A DNA stretch of 64,000 nucleotides. It comes from Gymnopilus junonius (taxonomy: Eukaryota > Basidiomycota > Agaricomycetes > Agaricales > Galerinaceae). Of this stretch, positions 34,785-45,472 are shown one piece after another. How positions within the stretch are numbered: position 1 is the stretch's first letter; each line of letters starts with the position of its first letter. A program made the translations under genes and the position numbers. The notes under the pieces are model-generated. The model saw nothing but the letters and a program-made list of their open reading frames with translations, did not search any database and had not been told where the DNA came from. The DNA lies in the NCBI GenBank assembly GCA_015501075.1, contig JADNYJ010000018.1, positions 1 through 64,000 of the forward strand, given 5' to 3'.

Positions 34785-37223
34785 ATGCCAAAGTTTTCAG
34801 CCCTCCGTCGGCGGTCAATTCGGGGTGACCCAGAGAGGGATGATCCGCTAAGCAGAGCTATAGCCCCACCCGAGAATGAGTCCCAAGAGGAATATGCAGC
34901 CCGGCTTGCTACAGAAGAAGAGGCACAAAAATGTTCTGACGCTATTGATGAAGAAATAAACCGCCAGAGGCTGGAAAACAAAAGGGCGCCCAAGAGTATT
35001 CGTGTGTTACTGTTGGGTAAGTGACCTTGAATATGGCCTGATAGTAGTCTATCAGTATGTAATAAAGCTAACTTGTAAAATAACAGGCCAAAGTGAATCG
35101 GGTACGATACTCTCCGCGTATCTGAGGACACGGGTCTGGTACTGATCTTAAAATGCTCAGGAAAATCGACTACACTCAAGAGTACGTTAACTTTCCACAT
35201 GCAGACAATCACAAGAATGAATTAAATTGCATCAGATTTTCAGTTGATTGATTCTTCAAAGGTATGCCGTTTTGTCTTTCTCACCATGAGGTTACTGAAC
35301 ATTGCAATTATCTGCATGTATCGATTAGGCTTTCCGCCATGAGCGTGCATCATGGCGAGCAGTTATTCAACTCAACATTGTGCGCTCCATTAGGCTAATC
35401 CTCGACCTCATCACTGAGGCCCATGCCCATGCCAGTGGCGATGCCTCACCAGCCCAGATCTCAACAGGTTTTCCTCGTCTTTTGACGGAGTCCGCCGACT
35501 CACCGCCAATACAAACACAATCCAAGGTCACCCCCGATCTCCTGAAATTGAGGATGCGGCTTCTTCCACTGCAGCAAGTCGAAGAATCTCTGCTGCGTAA
35601 AATGACACCCGCTGGTTCTGCCGAATTCGAAGCAACTCATCTATCGCCTATGACAAACCGTCCTTACAAAGGCCGGTCAGGGAAATTCAAGGAAGTAGCA
35701 ATCAATTCCACAGCGCAATGGAAAGGAGCATTTGGGAGGCTGATTGCAACTGCTCGTGCAAGTATGGATAGTGCTGCAGATATTGACTTCGAGGATCCGA
35801 ATGATCCGGGTGTTATCCTGAATGCGTGCGCTGAGGACATCAGCAAACTCTGGAACGATCCGACTGTAAAGTCGCTCTTGAAAGCTCACAGAATTCGATT
35901 GGAGAGCATGTCTGGATTGTATGTTAAGTTGACTCGATATGCGCCCTTTACCAGCAGCTAACAATAACCAGCTTCCTGGATTCAATAAACCGTGTGACAG
36001 GTCTGCGATATATCCCAACAGATGGTCAGCGCTTCTCAAATTCGGCCAAATAATTGACAGATGGATCTTCAGATGATATTCTGCGAGCACGACTCAAAAC
36101 ACTAGGTGTTTCAGAGCATCGGTTTACTCTGAAGTCTGCGGGTGAGCAGAAGAATATGCATAGGTGAACTCTCGTTCAGGACAAAATAACTAGGGAGTAT
36201 GGTCAGCCATGATTGGCGAGTATACGACGTAGGGGTGCACGATCTTTGGTGTGTATATCCTATGCCTTACAGTTTATTCTTCCTGCTCATGCTTCACTTA
36301 GCGAGGTTAGCATGACCAGTCCATCTGTATGACTATCGCTCTCGTGGGCTGATTTCGCGTTCTCGAACGATAGCGGCATGGGCCCCTTATTTTGACGATC
36401 TAGACGCCATTATCTTCCTTGCCCCGCTGTCTGGATTTGATGAGGTATGCCTATTTGCGTTTTGGAACCTTTGCCATAGAAGAATGTGTAATAATGGCAT
36501 TGAAGGTCTTGGTAGAAGATCCTTCCGTGAACAAGCTGGTGAGCTCCATCTTGTGTTAGCTTAATGAGTACTTACTTTCTCTCTATAGGAAGACTCTATT
36601 CTCCTTTGGAAACATGTTGTATCCAATCCTCTCCTGAAGAATACCCAAATTGTTCTATTTTTGAACAAGATAGATTTGTTTAGAGGTAAAGTTCAATGAC
36701 ACGATTTTCTATCAATTGTTAGATGACCATTATTTATAGCTAAACTTGAAGCCGGGATTCGGTTTAGCGAATTTGTGGTCTCCTACGGAGCAAGATCAAA
36801 TGACTACGAGTCAACGTCAAATTGTACGTCGAATTTGTTCTCTATCTGGAAAAGCATACATGTTAAACGTTGATACTCTTTTTAGACATCCGGAAGAAAT
36901 TTGGTAAGTTGGGGATGAAATAGCACACATTCATTTAATTAACGACTAATGGGCTCTAGGCATGCTTCTGAAGCAGCACTCTCCTGTCCCACGTATATAC
37001 TACAGTCATCTAACGTCAATGACCGTACGTCTCATGTTGTATCAACTTACTAAACAATCTTACCTGATGTCTCCTGAAAATATAGGACTCCAAGTCTACT
37101 CAACATATTCTCGTGAACGGTAAAACCCTTATGCTCTTTAATTTGAGGAAATAATTGCTCATTATTTTTTCAGTCAAGGATATGGTGATACGGGAAATGC
37201 TGCAAAAAAGCAGTCTAGTATGA
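34785..37223 (+). CDS. Expanded-family G-protein alpha subunit
   Basis: A heterotrimeric G-protein alpha-like GTPase of the basidiomycete-expanded subfamily, probably at the plasma membrane downstream of receptors. More than ten short introns are seen. P-loop residues GQSESGKSTTLK are split over several small exons near 35020-35190. A long helical domain follows, with an insertion rich in Ser/Pro. Switch I has RARLKTLG. Switch II reads DVGGARSL then RAAWAPYFDD across a 4-nt exon, so Ala stands where the catalytic Gln is usual. Then come FLNKIDLF (NKxD guanine motif), VVSYGARSNDY and HLTSMTD. The C terminus is MLQKSSLV, stop at 37221-37223. A G run at 36232-36235 is one base short for the frame. 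Hydrolysis may be slow. Confidence 0.88.
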
Positions 37224-37704
37224 AGAGTTCTATCCCTTGTATATTATTCAACGAGTGGCTGTACCCTCCCTACATTCTGGCATTGCCCTCTTATATACAC
37301 GGCTGTACTTACAAGTTAGTATGTCACTATTTGATACCATTAGTAATGGCAAGACAAGAAAGTTGAAGCGTGTACTTTCAAGTTCAAGTTTGGTACTAAG
37401 TACTTATACTTATATAAGCAGTACTTACAAATTGAAGTTACAATAGCCATCAGCTTAATGAATACGGCAGATATCGGTCCTGTTCTGCTTCGGCAGGTGT
37501 CTCGGAGTAGGTAGAAAAGAAGTCCTTATAACATGTCTACCAGGTACTTATGTACCTTGAACTTCTTTCTCTTACATATGGTCGAGGAAAACTTTGAATT
37601 GAACTTTCAATTCTTATGTTCGCCTTACATAATGCGGTCGGCCTAATCAGTATTCACTCAGGCTGCTGCGCATCCTTGAAGCTCCTTTGGCTTTAGCACT
37701 AGTC
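37224..37704. other. Intergenic, AT-rich with GTACTT/AAGTAC repeats
   Basis: Holds many copies of GTACTT, AAGTAC and AAGTTCAAGTT-like words between 37305 and 37610. These could be the remains of a small element, but no clean TIR or target duplication was found. Confidence 0.35.
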
Positions 37705-38771
37705 ATGCCTGACTTTCTGGCCAATTTCAATTGCTTGGACGAACTCACGCAAATCATTTACCAGAGCATCTACAAATTCGTGATCCTCTCCACTGTCTCT
37801 GATTCTGCGTGGAACATTTATGTTGGTCTCAGTGGCTCGCAGGGAAGATGGTGGCACGGAGCCTGGACAAAAGACGACATCTATCGCATCTTTGTCCGTT
37901 CCTGTTCATTAATATGACATGATATTCATTACTCTCTCGAGTGCGCAGGGCCCTAAAGTGTCGGATATGCTGCTAGAAGCTGCTGCAGAGAAGATGGCAG
38001 ACGCTTTCATACAAGGTGAAATGTGTATAAGTGATTGGAGCACTGAAAAGGACAGGAAGATTAAGGTATCTTGTGAAATCACCGTCGTCTTTTATATAAA
38101 TGCCATTGTGCTTCGTTCTTCAGCTTACGCTTGGCCCTGCAGCCAAGAGACCCATGCATGTCAATCTACTCGAAATGTCCCCAGAGGACGCTGCTGCACA
38201 TGCAACTAGTGTCTTTATCGATGTCTGTAAACCAATCTTCTCTTGACTCTACCTCATGTTCTTCTTCAGATAGCTTTACAAGCCCAATCACGAAAATGTC
38301 GACTATACCCTTCTTCTACGGACTACTCGTCGACCTTCCAAACATCGCGTGTAACCTTGCTGCCGAAACGAAAGGAGCCAGGTATGTTGCTGAATCTCCT
38401 TCATAAGCTTAGTCCACCTTCCATGATTTTTCCAGAGTTAGGACTAGATGATGCGGACTTCAGCAAAGAGACGAAGGCTAAGGCCTCTGTTTTCACCATA
38501 CCCGAATCTAGCATTAGCACCGATGTACAAGCTGCCCGGGATGAAATAAATTCGCTCAAGTCTCAATTGGAAAATGTGAAACGGAAAGGCACCCCCGCCA
38601 AAGGTAGCTTTCGATGCATTTCACATTTTCTGGTCACTGATGGCAATTTCTCCCCTGACAGGGCCTGTCGCTCCTCCTATTGCCCGACCTCACAAAGGAG
38701 CTTCCCTCGCGAACCCTAACAAAAAGGCTCGAAAATATCAGGCGATTGAATTTGAGAGTGACGATGAGTAA
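37705..38771 (+). CDS. Possible XRCC4/XLF/PAXX-superfamily end-joining protein
   Basis: Exons read MPDFLANFNCLDEL, then a beta-strand-rich head with SDSAWNIYVGLSG, GRWWHGAWTKDDI, EMCISDWS, LTLGPAAKRPMHV and FIDIALQAQSRKCRLYP. A helical, probably coiled segment AARDEINSLKSQLENVKRK follows, then a basic stretch and a short acidic C terminus EFESDDE. A beta head, one helix and a charged tail is the layout of XRCC4-superfamily proteins, which bridge DNA ends in non-homologous end joining. This is a fold-level inference. The catalytic nature cannot be tested from motifs because the family has none. The start is the ATG at 37705; the stop at 38769-38771. Confidence 0.5.
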
Positions 38772-39479
38772 CGTGCAATGCTATCACGAAAAATATTGCG
38801 TCTGTGAGTAGGAGATACCCATCAGAAAATGAAAATTTGTCGCCCACGAGCATTGTTCTGTTCCTTTGGCTTCATTTTTATAGATGCACCAAGTTCAGCG
38901 AGCTTTGACAAAATTGTGCAGCGCACAAGAAACTATTACCTAAATTTGGGGGATTGATCAAAGGATTCGTACTTATCCCTTAGCGGCGAAAGTGTCAATA
39001 CCCGACTCTATCTTTCTCAGTAAATACAATCCGTGCCAGTTGCCTCCTTTCGACTGCCAGGATCTGCGTGAAATCTGAGTTCCCTGCTGAGGGGTAAAAG
39101 TAGAATATGTAATGCAGAAGTCGAGATACTAAACTAAGAAGAATGGAAGGAAGTAATAAAATCTTAGCATGCTGCATAGTTTGAGGCCGTGGAAAAACTC
39201 AGACCGACATTGGTGGGCGGGAGTCATGCTAATGTTCATGATCATTGATCAATGTTCATTAACGTTCATTTCGAACTAGTAGTAGTATTAGCATTGAAGT
39301 TCTATCACACACGTGACATATAGTCTTTTCTCTCCATTTGGCTTCGGAGTCTGATTCAGAAATCAGCGCGTCATTGCATCATCTTGCTCAGCGGTCACGC
39401 CAACTGCTTCTTTCAGTGATGAACATCACCACTGGGTGGACTATGTTCAAGTTGGTGCCTTTGAAGTTATACCATCGTC
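38772..39479. other. Intergenic, with AAYGTTCAT repeats
   Basis: No gene seen. Three copies of AAYGTTCAT occur at 39231-39239, 39251-39259 and 39261-39269, close to a palindrome GATCATTGATC, about 210-250 bases before the permease ATG. Confidence 0.5.
39231..39269 (+). promoter_or_regulatory. Triple AAYGTTCAT direct repeat
   Basis: Direct repeats spaced 20 and 10 bases apart, start to start, in the promoter of the permease gene. This is the arrangement expected of a binding site for a dimeric or tandem regulator. The factor is unknown. Confidence 0.4.
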
Positions 39480-41680
39480 ATGAATACATCATCGTCGCAC
39501 AAAATTTTGGAACCTCTTTCTCCGCCTGTCGATTATGGATCTACGCAACAGGAGATTACGAGTTCCAATTCGGTTTCTCGCAGACATAGCACACTACAGC
39601 GGGGTTTATCAGCGCGTCAAGTTCAGATGATTGCCATCGCCGGAACGATAGGAACAGGCCTCTTCCTTGGAACAGGTCGCTCTCTTGCTCAAGGGGGTCC
39701 TGCGAGCATGCTCATCTGCTACAGCATCGTTGGGTTCATAGTTTACATTACCCTTCTACTACTGGGTGAAATGGCCACTCAGTATCCAGTTGCAGGATCT
39801 TTCAATGCCTACGCTACTCGATTCTTTTCTCCGGCATATGGGTTTGCATTGGCATGGAACTATTGGTTCAACGACGCTGTTTCTGTTGCTTCCGATCTCA
39901 CTGCCGCCCAGCTTGTCCTCCAGTTCTGGTCGGTAAAGCATCCCTGGATAGTCAGTATCGTCTTTTGGGTTTTCCTTGTGGGCGTAAATTCATTACAAGT
40001 GAGGGGTTATGGCGAATTAGGTATGGTTTCTATGAAGCTCTAGCTGGTTACTAAATGTTAATGGGTTCTCCAGAATATTGGCTATCTTCTCTCAAGGTCG
40101 TTACTGTTGTTGCCTTCATAGTTGCTGGGCTCCTTGTGGATGTTGGTGTAAATTCCGAGCATCGCTTCATTGGTTTCAATAACTGGAGAATTCCTGGTGC
40201 ACCCTTCGTTGGAGGGTTTGGTGGATTTGCTAGAGTTTTCGTAACGGCAAGCTTCGCATGTATGTTGTCAGCTGAGATTTCGACATGCGTGCTGACTTCC
40301 TGATGGACTATCAGTTGGAGGGACAGAAAGCCTTGGTATAACCGCAGGCGAGACCAAGAATCCTTCCAAGAACATGCCCAGGGTCGTCAATCTCGTCTTT
40401 TGGAGGTGCAGTTCCATAGCAATGAAACTCTGATTAAGACTGATCAATGCACAGAATTATGATTTTTTATATACTAACCGTTTTTATGATTGGACTCAAT
40501 GGTAGCCAACTCTTTTTCTCAAGGATCCAGTACAATTGACGTCTTCACAGTACCTTGGGATTATCCCAATCTATCCAATAGAAGCACGGCGACATCGCCT
40601 TTTACAATTGTTTTCGTTGCGGCTGGATCGTGTAAATTTTGATTTGGTGCATCTCTTGGAAACTAATTCACCAATGCTTTTCTAGCCACGGCTGCTTCCT
40701 TCATGAACACAGTGATTCTCACTTCTGTTTTATCCGCAGGGAATCATGCCTTATTTGCCGGAACGAGAGTTCTTTATGGTGAGGGCATTTTGAGCCGCAT
40801 TCCGCTACGGATCTGAATTGCTGCTTGAAAGGCCTTTCCGTGACCAATCCTCCTCAAGCACCGAAAATATTCTCTTGGACTTCTACCTCTGGCACTCCGA
40901 TTCCAGCTCTTCTTATGACCAGTAGCATCAGCGGTCTTTGCTTTCTCAGTAGTTTCATAGGAAGCGGGGAGCTATGGGGCTGGCTTCAAAACATTGTTGG
41001 TGTTTCTAACCAAGTATGTTTCTTACTCAGTATCATAAGATTCTCCTCATGTAGTTTTCAGATCGCCTGGCTCTCCATAGGTCTGTCCAGCTGGAGGTTT
41101 CGAAAAGCTTGGCTCAAGCAAGGCCGCTCCATACAAGAATTGAAATTTCGAGCTTCATGGACCTGGCCCTGGGGTCCACATTTTGTGGTTAGTAGCCAAA
41201 GTTGTATTCTTGTCAGGTTCATTTTTAATAGGGGACTAGGTGGTATCAGTCACTTTTCTCATCTTAGGTAAGTAAACATGGTCCTACCACTAGTCCTCAG
41301 GCTCAAAAGAGAAAAAAGTCCAAGGATGGTCATCGCTGTTTCCAGCATTTTCTGTCGTTGACTTCGTTTCATTTTACATCGAGCTTCCGATCATGGCCAT
41401 CATGTTTTCAGCTTGGATAATCTTCAGAAGGTCAAGGTCTCAATTTGAGATACAAGCAAATTCGATCTCCAGCGAGATTCAACAATCAGGATCTCAAAGC
41501 AGAGTCACTAACGCCAAGAAGATACCTCGTTTGCATGACCTCGTAGATATTTCTACAGTTAATCTGTATCAAGACGAATACGTCGAGTCTGTGGCTACAG
41601 TCGATGTTGAGGATGTAATGAAGAAAAGAATAGATGGGAAATTGGGTATTCTTTGGAGAATATACTATTTCTTAGTATAA
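39480..41680 (+). CDS. Amino-acid permease of the AAT/YAT family (APC superfamily)
   Basis: A proton-coupled plasma-membrane amino-acid transporter with about 12 membrane spans. The N-terminal cytosolic tail is followed by LSARQVQMIAIAGTIGTGLF, the conserved first helix. FNAYATRFF, FALAWNYWFNDAV and GTESLGITAGETKNPSKNMP (helix 5-6 loop) follow, then ALFAGTRVLYG, NPPQAPKIF, VDFVSFYIELPIM and the C-terminal PRLHDLVDISTVNLYQDEYV. Several short introns are required. The two near 41187 and 41270 remove apparent stops (TAG and TAA) and restore VSVTFLIL to VQGWSS. With these the gene is intact. The stop is at 41678-41680. Confidence 0.88.
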
Positions 41681-41830
41681 TTGCAGTCTTTTTCTTACTA
41701 CAAAGATGGGAAGCACAGGAAAGCAATCTGCTCCGCATACATAGTGGCTGTGCCCGAGCTGTGCATACACTTCCACTCACCGTCCATTAATATGTCAATT
41801 TGACAAACCCTGTTCCAAGGGCCAACATCA

Positions 41831-43673
41831 ATGACGACCATTGACCACGACCTTCCTTACGCAAATGTCCCAGAGTCAGCCATCGCGCATCGTTTTCCGC
41901 AACCTTCGCAGTTTATTTCTAAAGACCGTAACTCGAGCCAAAGCATAAGTGGCCATGGGAGCGTCACCAGCCGCCGAAAGTCGAGGTCTAGTCGGGATAT
42001 AGGGAGCTCATTTCATGCAGAGGTAGAGCGAGGACTTGAAAAACTTCAGGCACAGTTGCAGCAAGAGAAACGTCGTTCAGAAATTGCAGAGAAGCGTGCA
42101 GAAGACGCTGAAAGAAAACTTGACGAACTGACTGCCCATCTGAAGGTCATCAACGATGCTAGACTTGAGGCATTGCGAGAAGCAGGTAGAGCTAATGAGG
42201 AACTCAAGTTAGTTTTGGAACCTCCTACCGGTGCTTGAATTCTGATGTCTTCAGACTCTATCGCATCCAGCTCGACACTGCGCAGAGGGAGATATACAGA
42301 GCACAAGACGTCATCGGCATTGTTGATAAACAGAGACTCGTTGCTGAGAAAGACGCTGCAAAGAGTAGAACAAGAGCACGCGAATTGAATGAAAGACTGT
42401 TAATGGAATCTGCCAAGAACGAAGCGTATCAATTAGGCCTACAGGAGGGTCTCAACCGAGGTAGAGAGTTGGCTTTTGTAAGACCAGGCTTTGCTCCAAA
42501 CGCCGGAGAAGGCGAAAATGGACCTCCAGCACAAGGCCATTATAATCCAGGAGAAAGTCCATCACTTTCTTCACAGAATGACGACTCCGAGTACCCCCAA
42601 GACCCAGATCCATTGTTAATGGATATACAAGGTCTCTCAGCATGCGACCCGATGCATCTCCTGCTTCAGCTCTTAACTCTCTGCCACCGGTGCTTGCTTT
42701 ACCTACTCATGATGCGACAGAACAACAGGATGAATCCCTGGCGCCAATTCCGGGACCTTCCAACCCTCCTACGGAGCTTACTAGTGTACATCCTAGCATG
42801 CATCCATCCCAAGATATTAGACCATCCAGCCTACGCAATGTATCTCACACTCCGAAGATTAACAGCGCATTTATCCCTCCCGACAATTTCATTCCGTCCT
42901 TAGATGCTGACAATAGGATCCGAATCCCTCCTCCGTTTGAATTTCACCGGACCTCAACTCCAGAGCGTCAGCCATCGCCTCAACTGCCCGTCCTATCTGA
43001 CATCAATCAAGAACCCATTCCGATCCCCCCTCGATCAAACATCCCGGGCCAGCGTAAAGGATACCATCATGCACGAAATTCTTCGTCTGATTCTAATTCT
43101 TCCTCGTTATCTCAGCTTGAGCTCATTAACAGTACTGACTTCTTCGGTGGTCTGCGTACTCCTATGACTATGATTCCAGAGGTCAACAGTGCTTATACCA
43201 GCAGCCCAAACCCCCATTCAGAGGACGGACACGGAGAACGAGCAGATCATACTGCAAACAGCCATTTTTCTGCGGTGAGTTTCAACTAAACTTGAAGTGG
43301 CCGACAATGACATTTGGAAGTACAGAGCAAAAATATGTATCAGAGTCCGCAAACATCGTCCATAAGAATGCCAGCAGATAACAAAAGCCATCGAAGATCT
43401 CGTCCAAGATCTTGGATGAATCAACAACGAACTTCTGAAGTATCAAGTCTAGCTACTCTGCCAGATATCAGTATACAACCTCCTGTAGGTTATTTCATGG
43501 TATTGACAACATGTAATAATAAACTGACGGCAGCATTCTAGTCTCAGCCTGTATCTAGTCGCGGGGACTCCTTGCATGGCGATTCTCGTGCCGGCAGTAG
43601 CCCCTCAACGGCTCATCGAGCCAGTAGTTTATCTCCTGTTCACGAAGATCCATCAAAGACCCCGTATTCGTGA
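41831..43673 (+). CDS. Coiled-coil, Ser/Pro-rich hypothetical protein
   Basis: The N-terminal half has a long coiled coil (VERGLEKLQAQLQQEKRRSE and ERKLDELTAHLKVINDARLE, continued after an intron by LYRIQLDTAQREIYRAQDVI). It then turns into a disordered Pro/Ser/Gln-rich part with many SP/TP motifs (SNPPTEL, RTSTPERQPSPQLPV) that could be phosphorylated. At about 42632-42669 either a 38-base intron or a one-base slip is needed to stay in frame. Further introns lie near 43275 and 43485. The stop is at 43671-43673. Function is unknown. The layout suits a scaffold for the cytoskeleton, spindle pole or a membrane site. Confidence 0.6.
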
Positions 43674-43985
43674 ATACCAAAAGACTTCAGAGATGCCTCG
43701 CCTCATGATTTCCATTACTTTATCCACATTCCTAATTTCGTTATAGCATGCAACGGAAGTTGAGTTTGCAAGCCACAGCCAAAAGGACAAGGATGGTACT
43801 ATCTCATCCTTTATTGGTGAGCTTGAGACCTCAGAGACCTTGACAACACCTTTCTTTCACTCAGCTGGCTGGGGGCCATACCGTTGAACATTGTCAATCT
43901 AATTTATGGAGTCGTAGTGGGGTAGAAAAACTATAGAGTCGAAGTATCACTTCCCTAGTCAATGTTCATTTCCGCACCCATGCGA
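43674..43985. other. Convergent 3' intergenic region
   Basis: Between two convergent genes; no gene seen. Confidence 0.5.
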
Positions 43986-45302
43986 CTATTGCATATACTC
44001 CTTCCGACGATTTTCTCGGCCCTGGTCACGGCTCGAGTAACGATTGTCTCTTTCATCATAGCGAGGACGCTGACTGACATCCCCGTATCGTTTATCGGAG
44101 TCCTTATACCTTTCGTTATTATTATAGCGACGCTGATTTGAGTCTCTGTCCCCGGCTTCGCGAGAATTGTGGCGATCAGGGGAGCTACGGCGAGAGGAAG
44201 TGGCAGAACGGCGGGGAGAACGAGATCTTTCTCTACGTCCGCTACTGCTTTCTTTTGATGTACTGTTGGAGCGTTCCTGCCTGATGATGGGTACATATCG
44301 ACGCTCCGGGCGATTCGATTTCGTGGTTTTCTTACTGCCATCATCGAAGACCTCTTGTTCCTTTGCTCCGATGCCTAATAGAGCTGGTCGAGCGACTGGA
44401 ACATAAGGATCCACCATGCCTCGGCCTGACTTTCTAGTAGCAGCAGTGCCCTCTTTCCATCCCATTCCTCGAAGCATCGCAGCTCCAAATTGAGAGACAG
44501 GGATGCGATTGTAATCTTCCAGAGTGGCGACATCAGGAAGTTCGTCCACGTCTTGTTTCAGAGCGTCAGCTTCTGATATGGGAGTCGGAATCGCGTCGAT
44601 TGCACGGGCTTCCTGTTTATGGGAGCCATTGGTCTCTGCAAGGATCGCCCTCAACGCCACTTGGTCATCAGTCTCTACCTCAGCTACTACCATCCTTGTG
44701 TCCTCTGTTTCTTCGATGACGACGTCGTTCTCAACCAGCTTCTTTTGCTTCACTTGCAGGCCTGAGAGCACAGGGCCAGAGTTAATCACATCTCTTGTGC
44801 CAAGGCCCCCCACGCTTCCGTCCTTGCCAATCTGCGATGCACCGGATAGAGGCACGAACTGAGCGGCACTGCGCCTCTTGCGAGCAAGATCCCGCCAATC
44901 CTTATTTTTGAGTGCAGGTATAACGAGAGGCTTGTCAGACTTCTTTCGTCCGTTCAGACTGGATTCAAGTAGGACTTGTGTGAGTTCAAATAACTGTATT
45001 CCTTGGGAAGAAAATTGAACACACCGCTGAACTCCGAACTTATCAAAGCCCGTTACGAGTTCGTCCTCGACGACACTTTCTGCGTCGCTTGAATTTTCAT
45101 CATGATACACAGAGGCCGGAGTAAGTGAGTGTGGTGAAGAAGTTTCACTGCGACCAAGCGGGCTGTCATGACGGTGGGTCGAAAGATGAGAAGGAAGCTG
45201 AGGGACCTTGAAGGATGGCCCTGCATCTGAGTCTGGTCCGGAAGACGCAGCCCTCGAAATTGGAGTAGGTCTACGAATTGTGAAAGAAACTTTGGAATCC
45301 AT
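43986..45302 (-). CDS. Spp2/GPKOW-type G-patch splicing factor
   Basis: Spp2 (GPKOW in animals) is the cofactor of the DEAH helicase Prp2 that starts the catalytic remodelling of the spliceosome. The start at 45302 gives a disordered N terminus and GFDKFGVQR. After an intron, a basic segment reads LVIPALKNKDWRDLARKRR. A G-patch region follows at about 44420-44470 (RIPVSQFGAAMLRGMGWKEG), which binds the helicase, and a Pro/Val segment PYVPVARPALLGIG. The C-terminal 130 residues are Arg/Ser/Asp/Tyr-rich with RRERSRSPRRS, typical of splicing proteins. The stop is at 43986. Confidence 0.85.
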   Translation of the reverse strand: MDSKVSFTIRRPTPISRAASSGPDSDAGPSFKVPQLPSHLSTHRHDSPLGRSETSSPHSLTPASVYHDENSSDAESVVEDELVTGFDKFGVQRCVQFSSQGIQLFELTQVLLESSLNGRKKSDKPLVIPALKNKDWRDLARKRRSAAQFVPLSGASQIGKDGSVGGLGTRDVINSGPVLSGLQVKQKKLVENDVVIEETEDTRMVVAEVETDDQVALRAILAETNGSHKQEARAIDAIPTPISEADALKQDVDELPDVATLEDYNRIPVSQFGAAMLRGMGWKEGTAATRKSGRGMVDPYVPVARPALLGIGAKEQEVFDDGSKKTTKSNRPERRYVPIIRQERSNSTSKESSSGRRERSRSPRRSATSSRRSSPDRHNSREAGDRDSNQRRYNNNERYKDSDKRYGDVSQRPRYDERDNRYSSRDQGRENRRKEYMQ

Positions 45303-45472
45303 TATGATTATGAATGTACGGAACAACTTCAACAGGTCCAAAGTATTTAGAGTCAGTTGATTACGTAATTAAGTGCCTAATTTGTCTTTCCCCACAGCTA
45401 GGTGACCCTTCTCCAAACCATATAATCAACTCACAATCATGTTCCTGACTTTCTTTCCTCACGTTCTCTACG
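45303..45472. promoter_or_regulatory. Bidirectional promoter
   Basis: 170 bases between the divergent starts of the G-patch gene and the DUF6533 gene. Confidence 0.5.

Noticed and set aside
37300..37620. GTACTT/AAGTAC repeats as a MITE
   Set aside because: No matching inverted ends or target duplication could be defined, so only the repetitive composition is noted.
41187..41330. Apparent frameshift and TAG stop in the amino-acid permease
   Set aside because: Two normal GT-AG introns (about 41188-41242 and 41271-41328) remove the stops and restore the conserved VSVTFLIL to VQGWSS sequence. The gene is intact.
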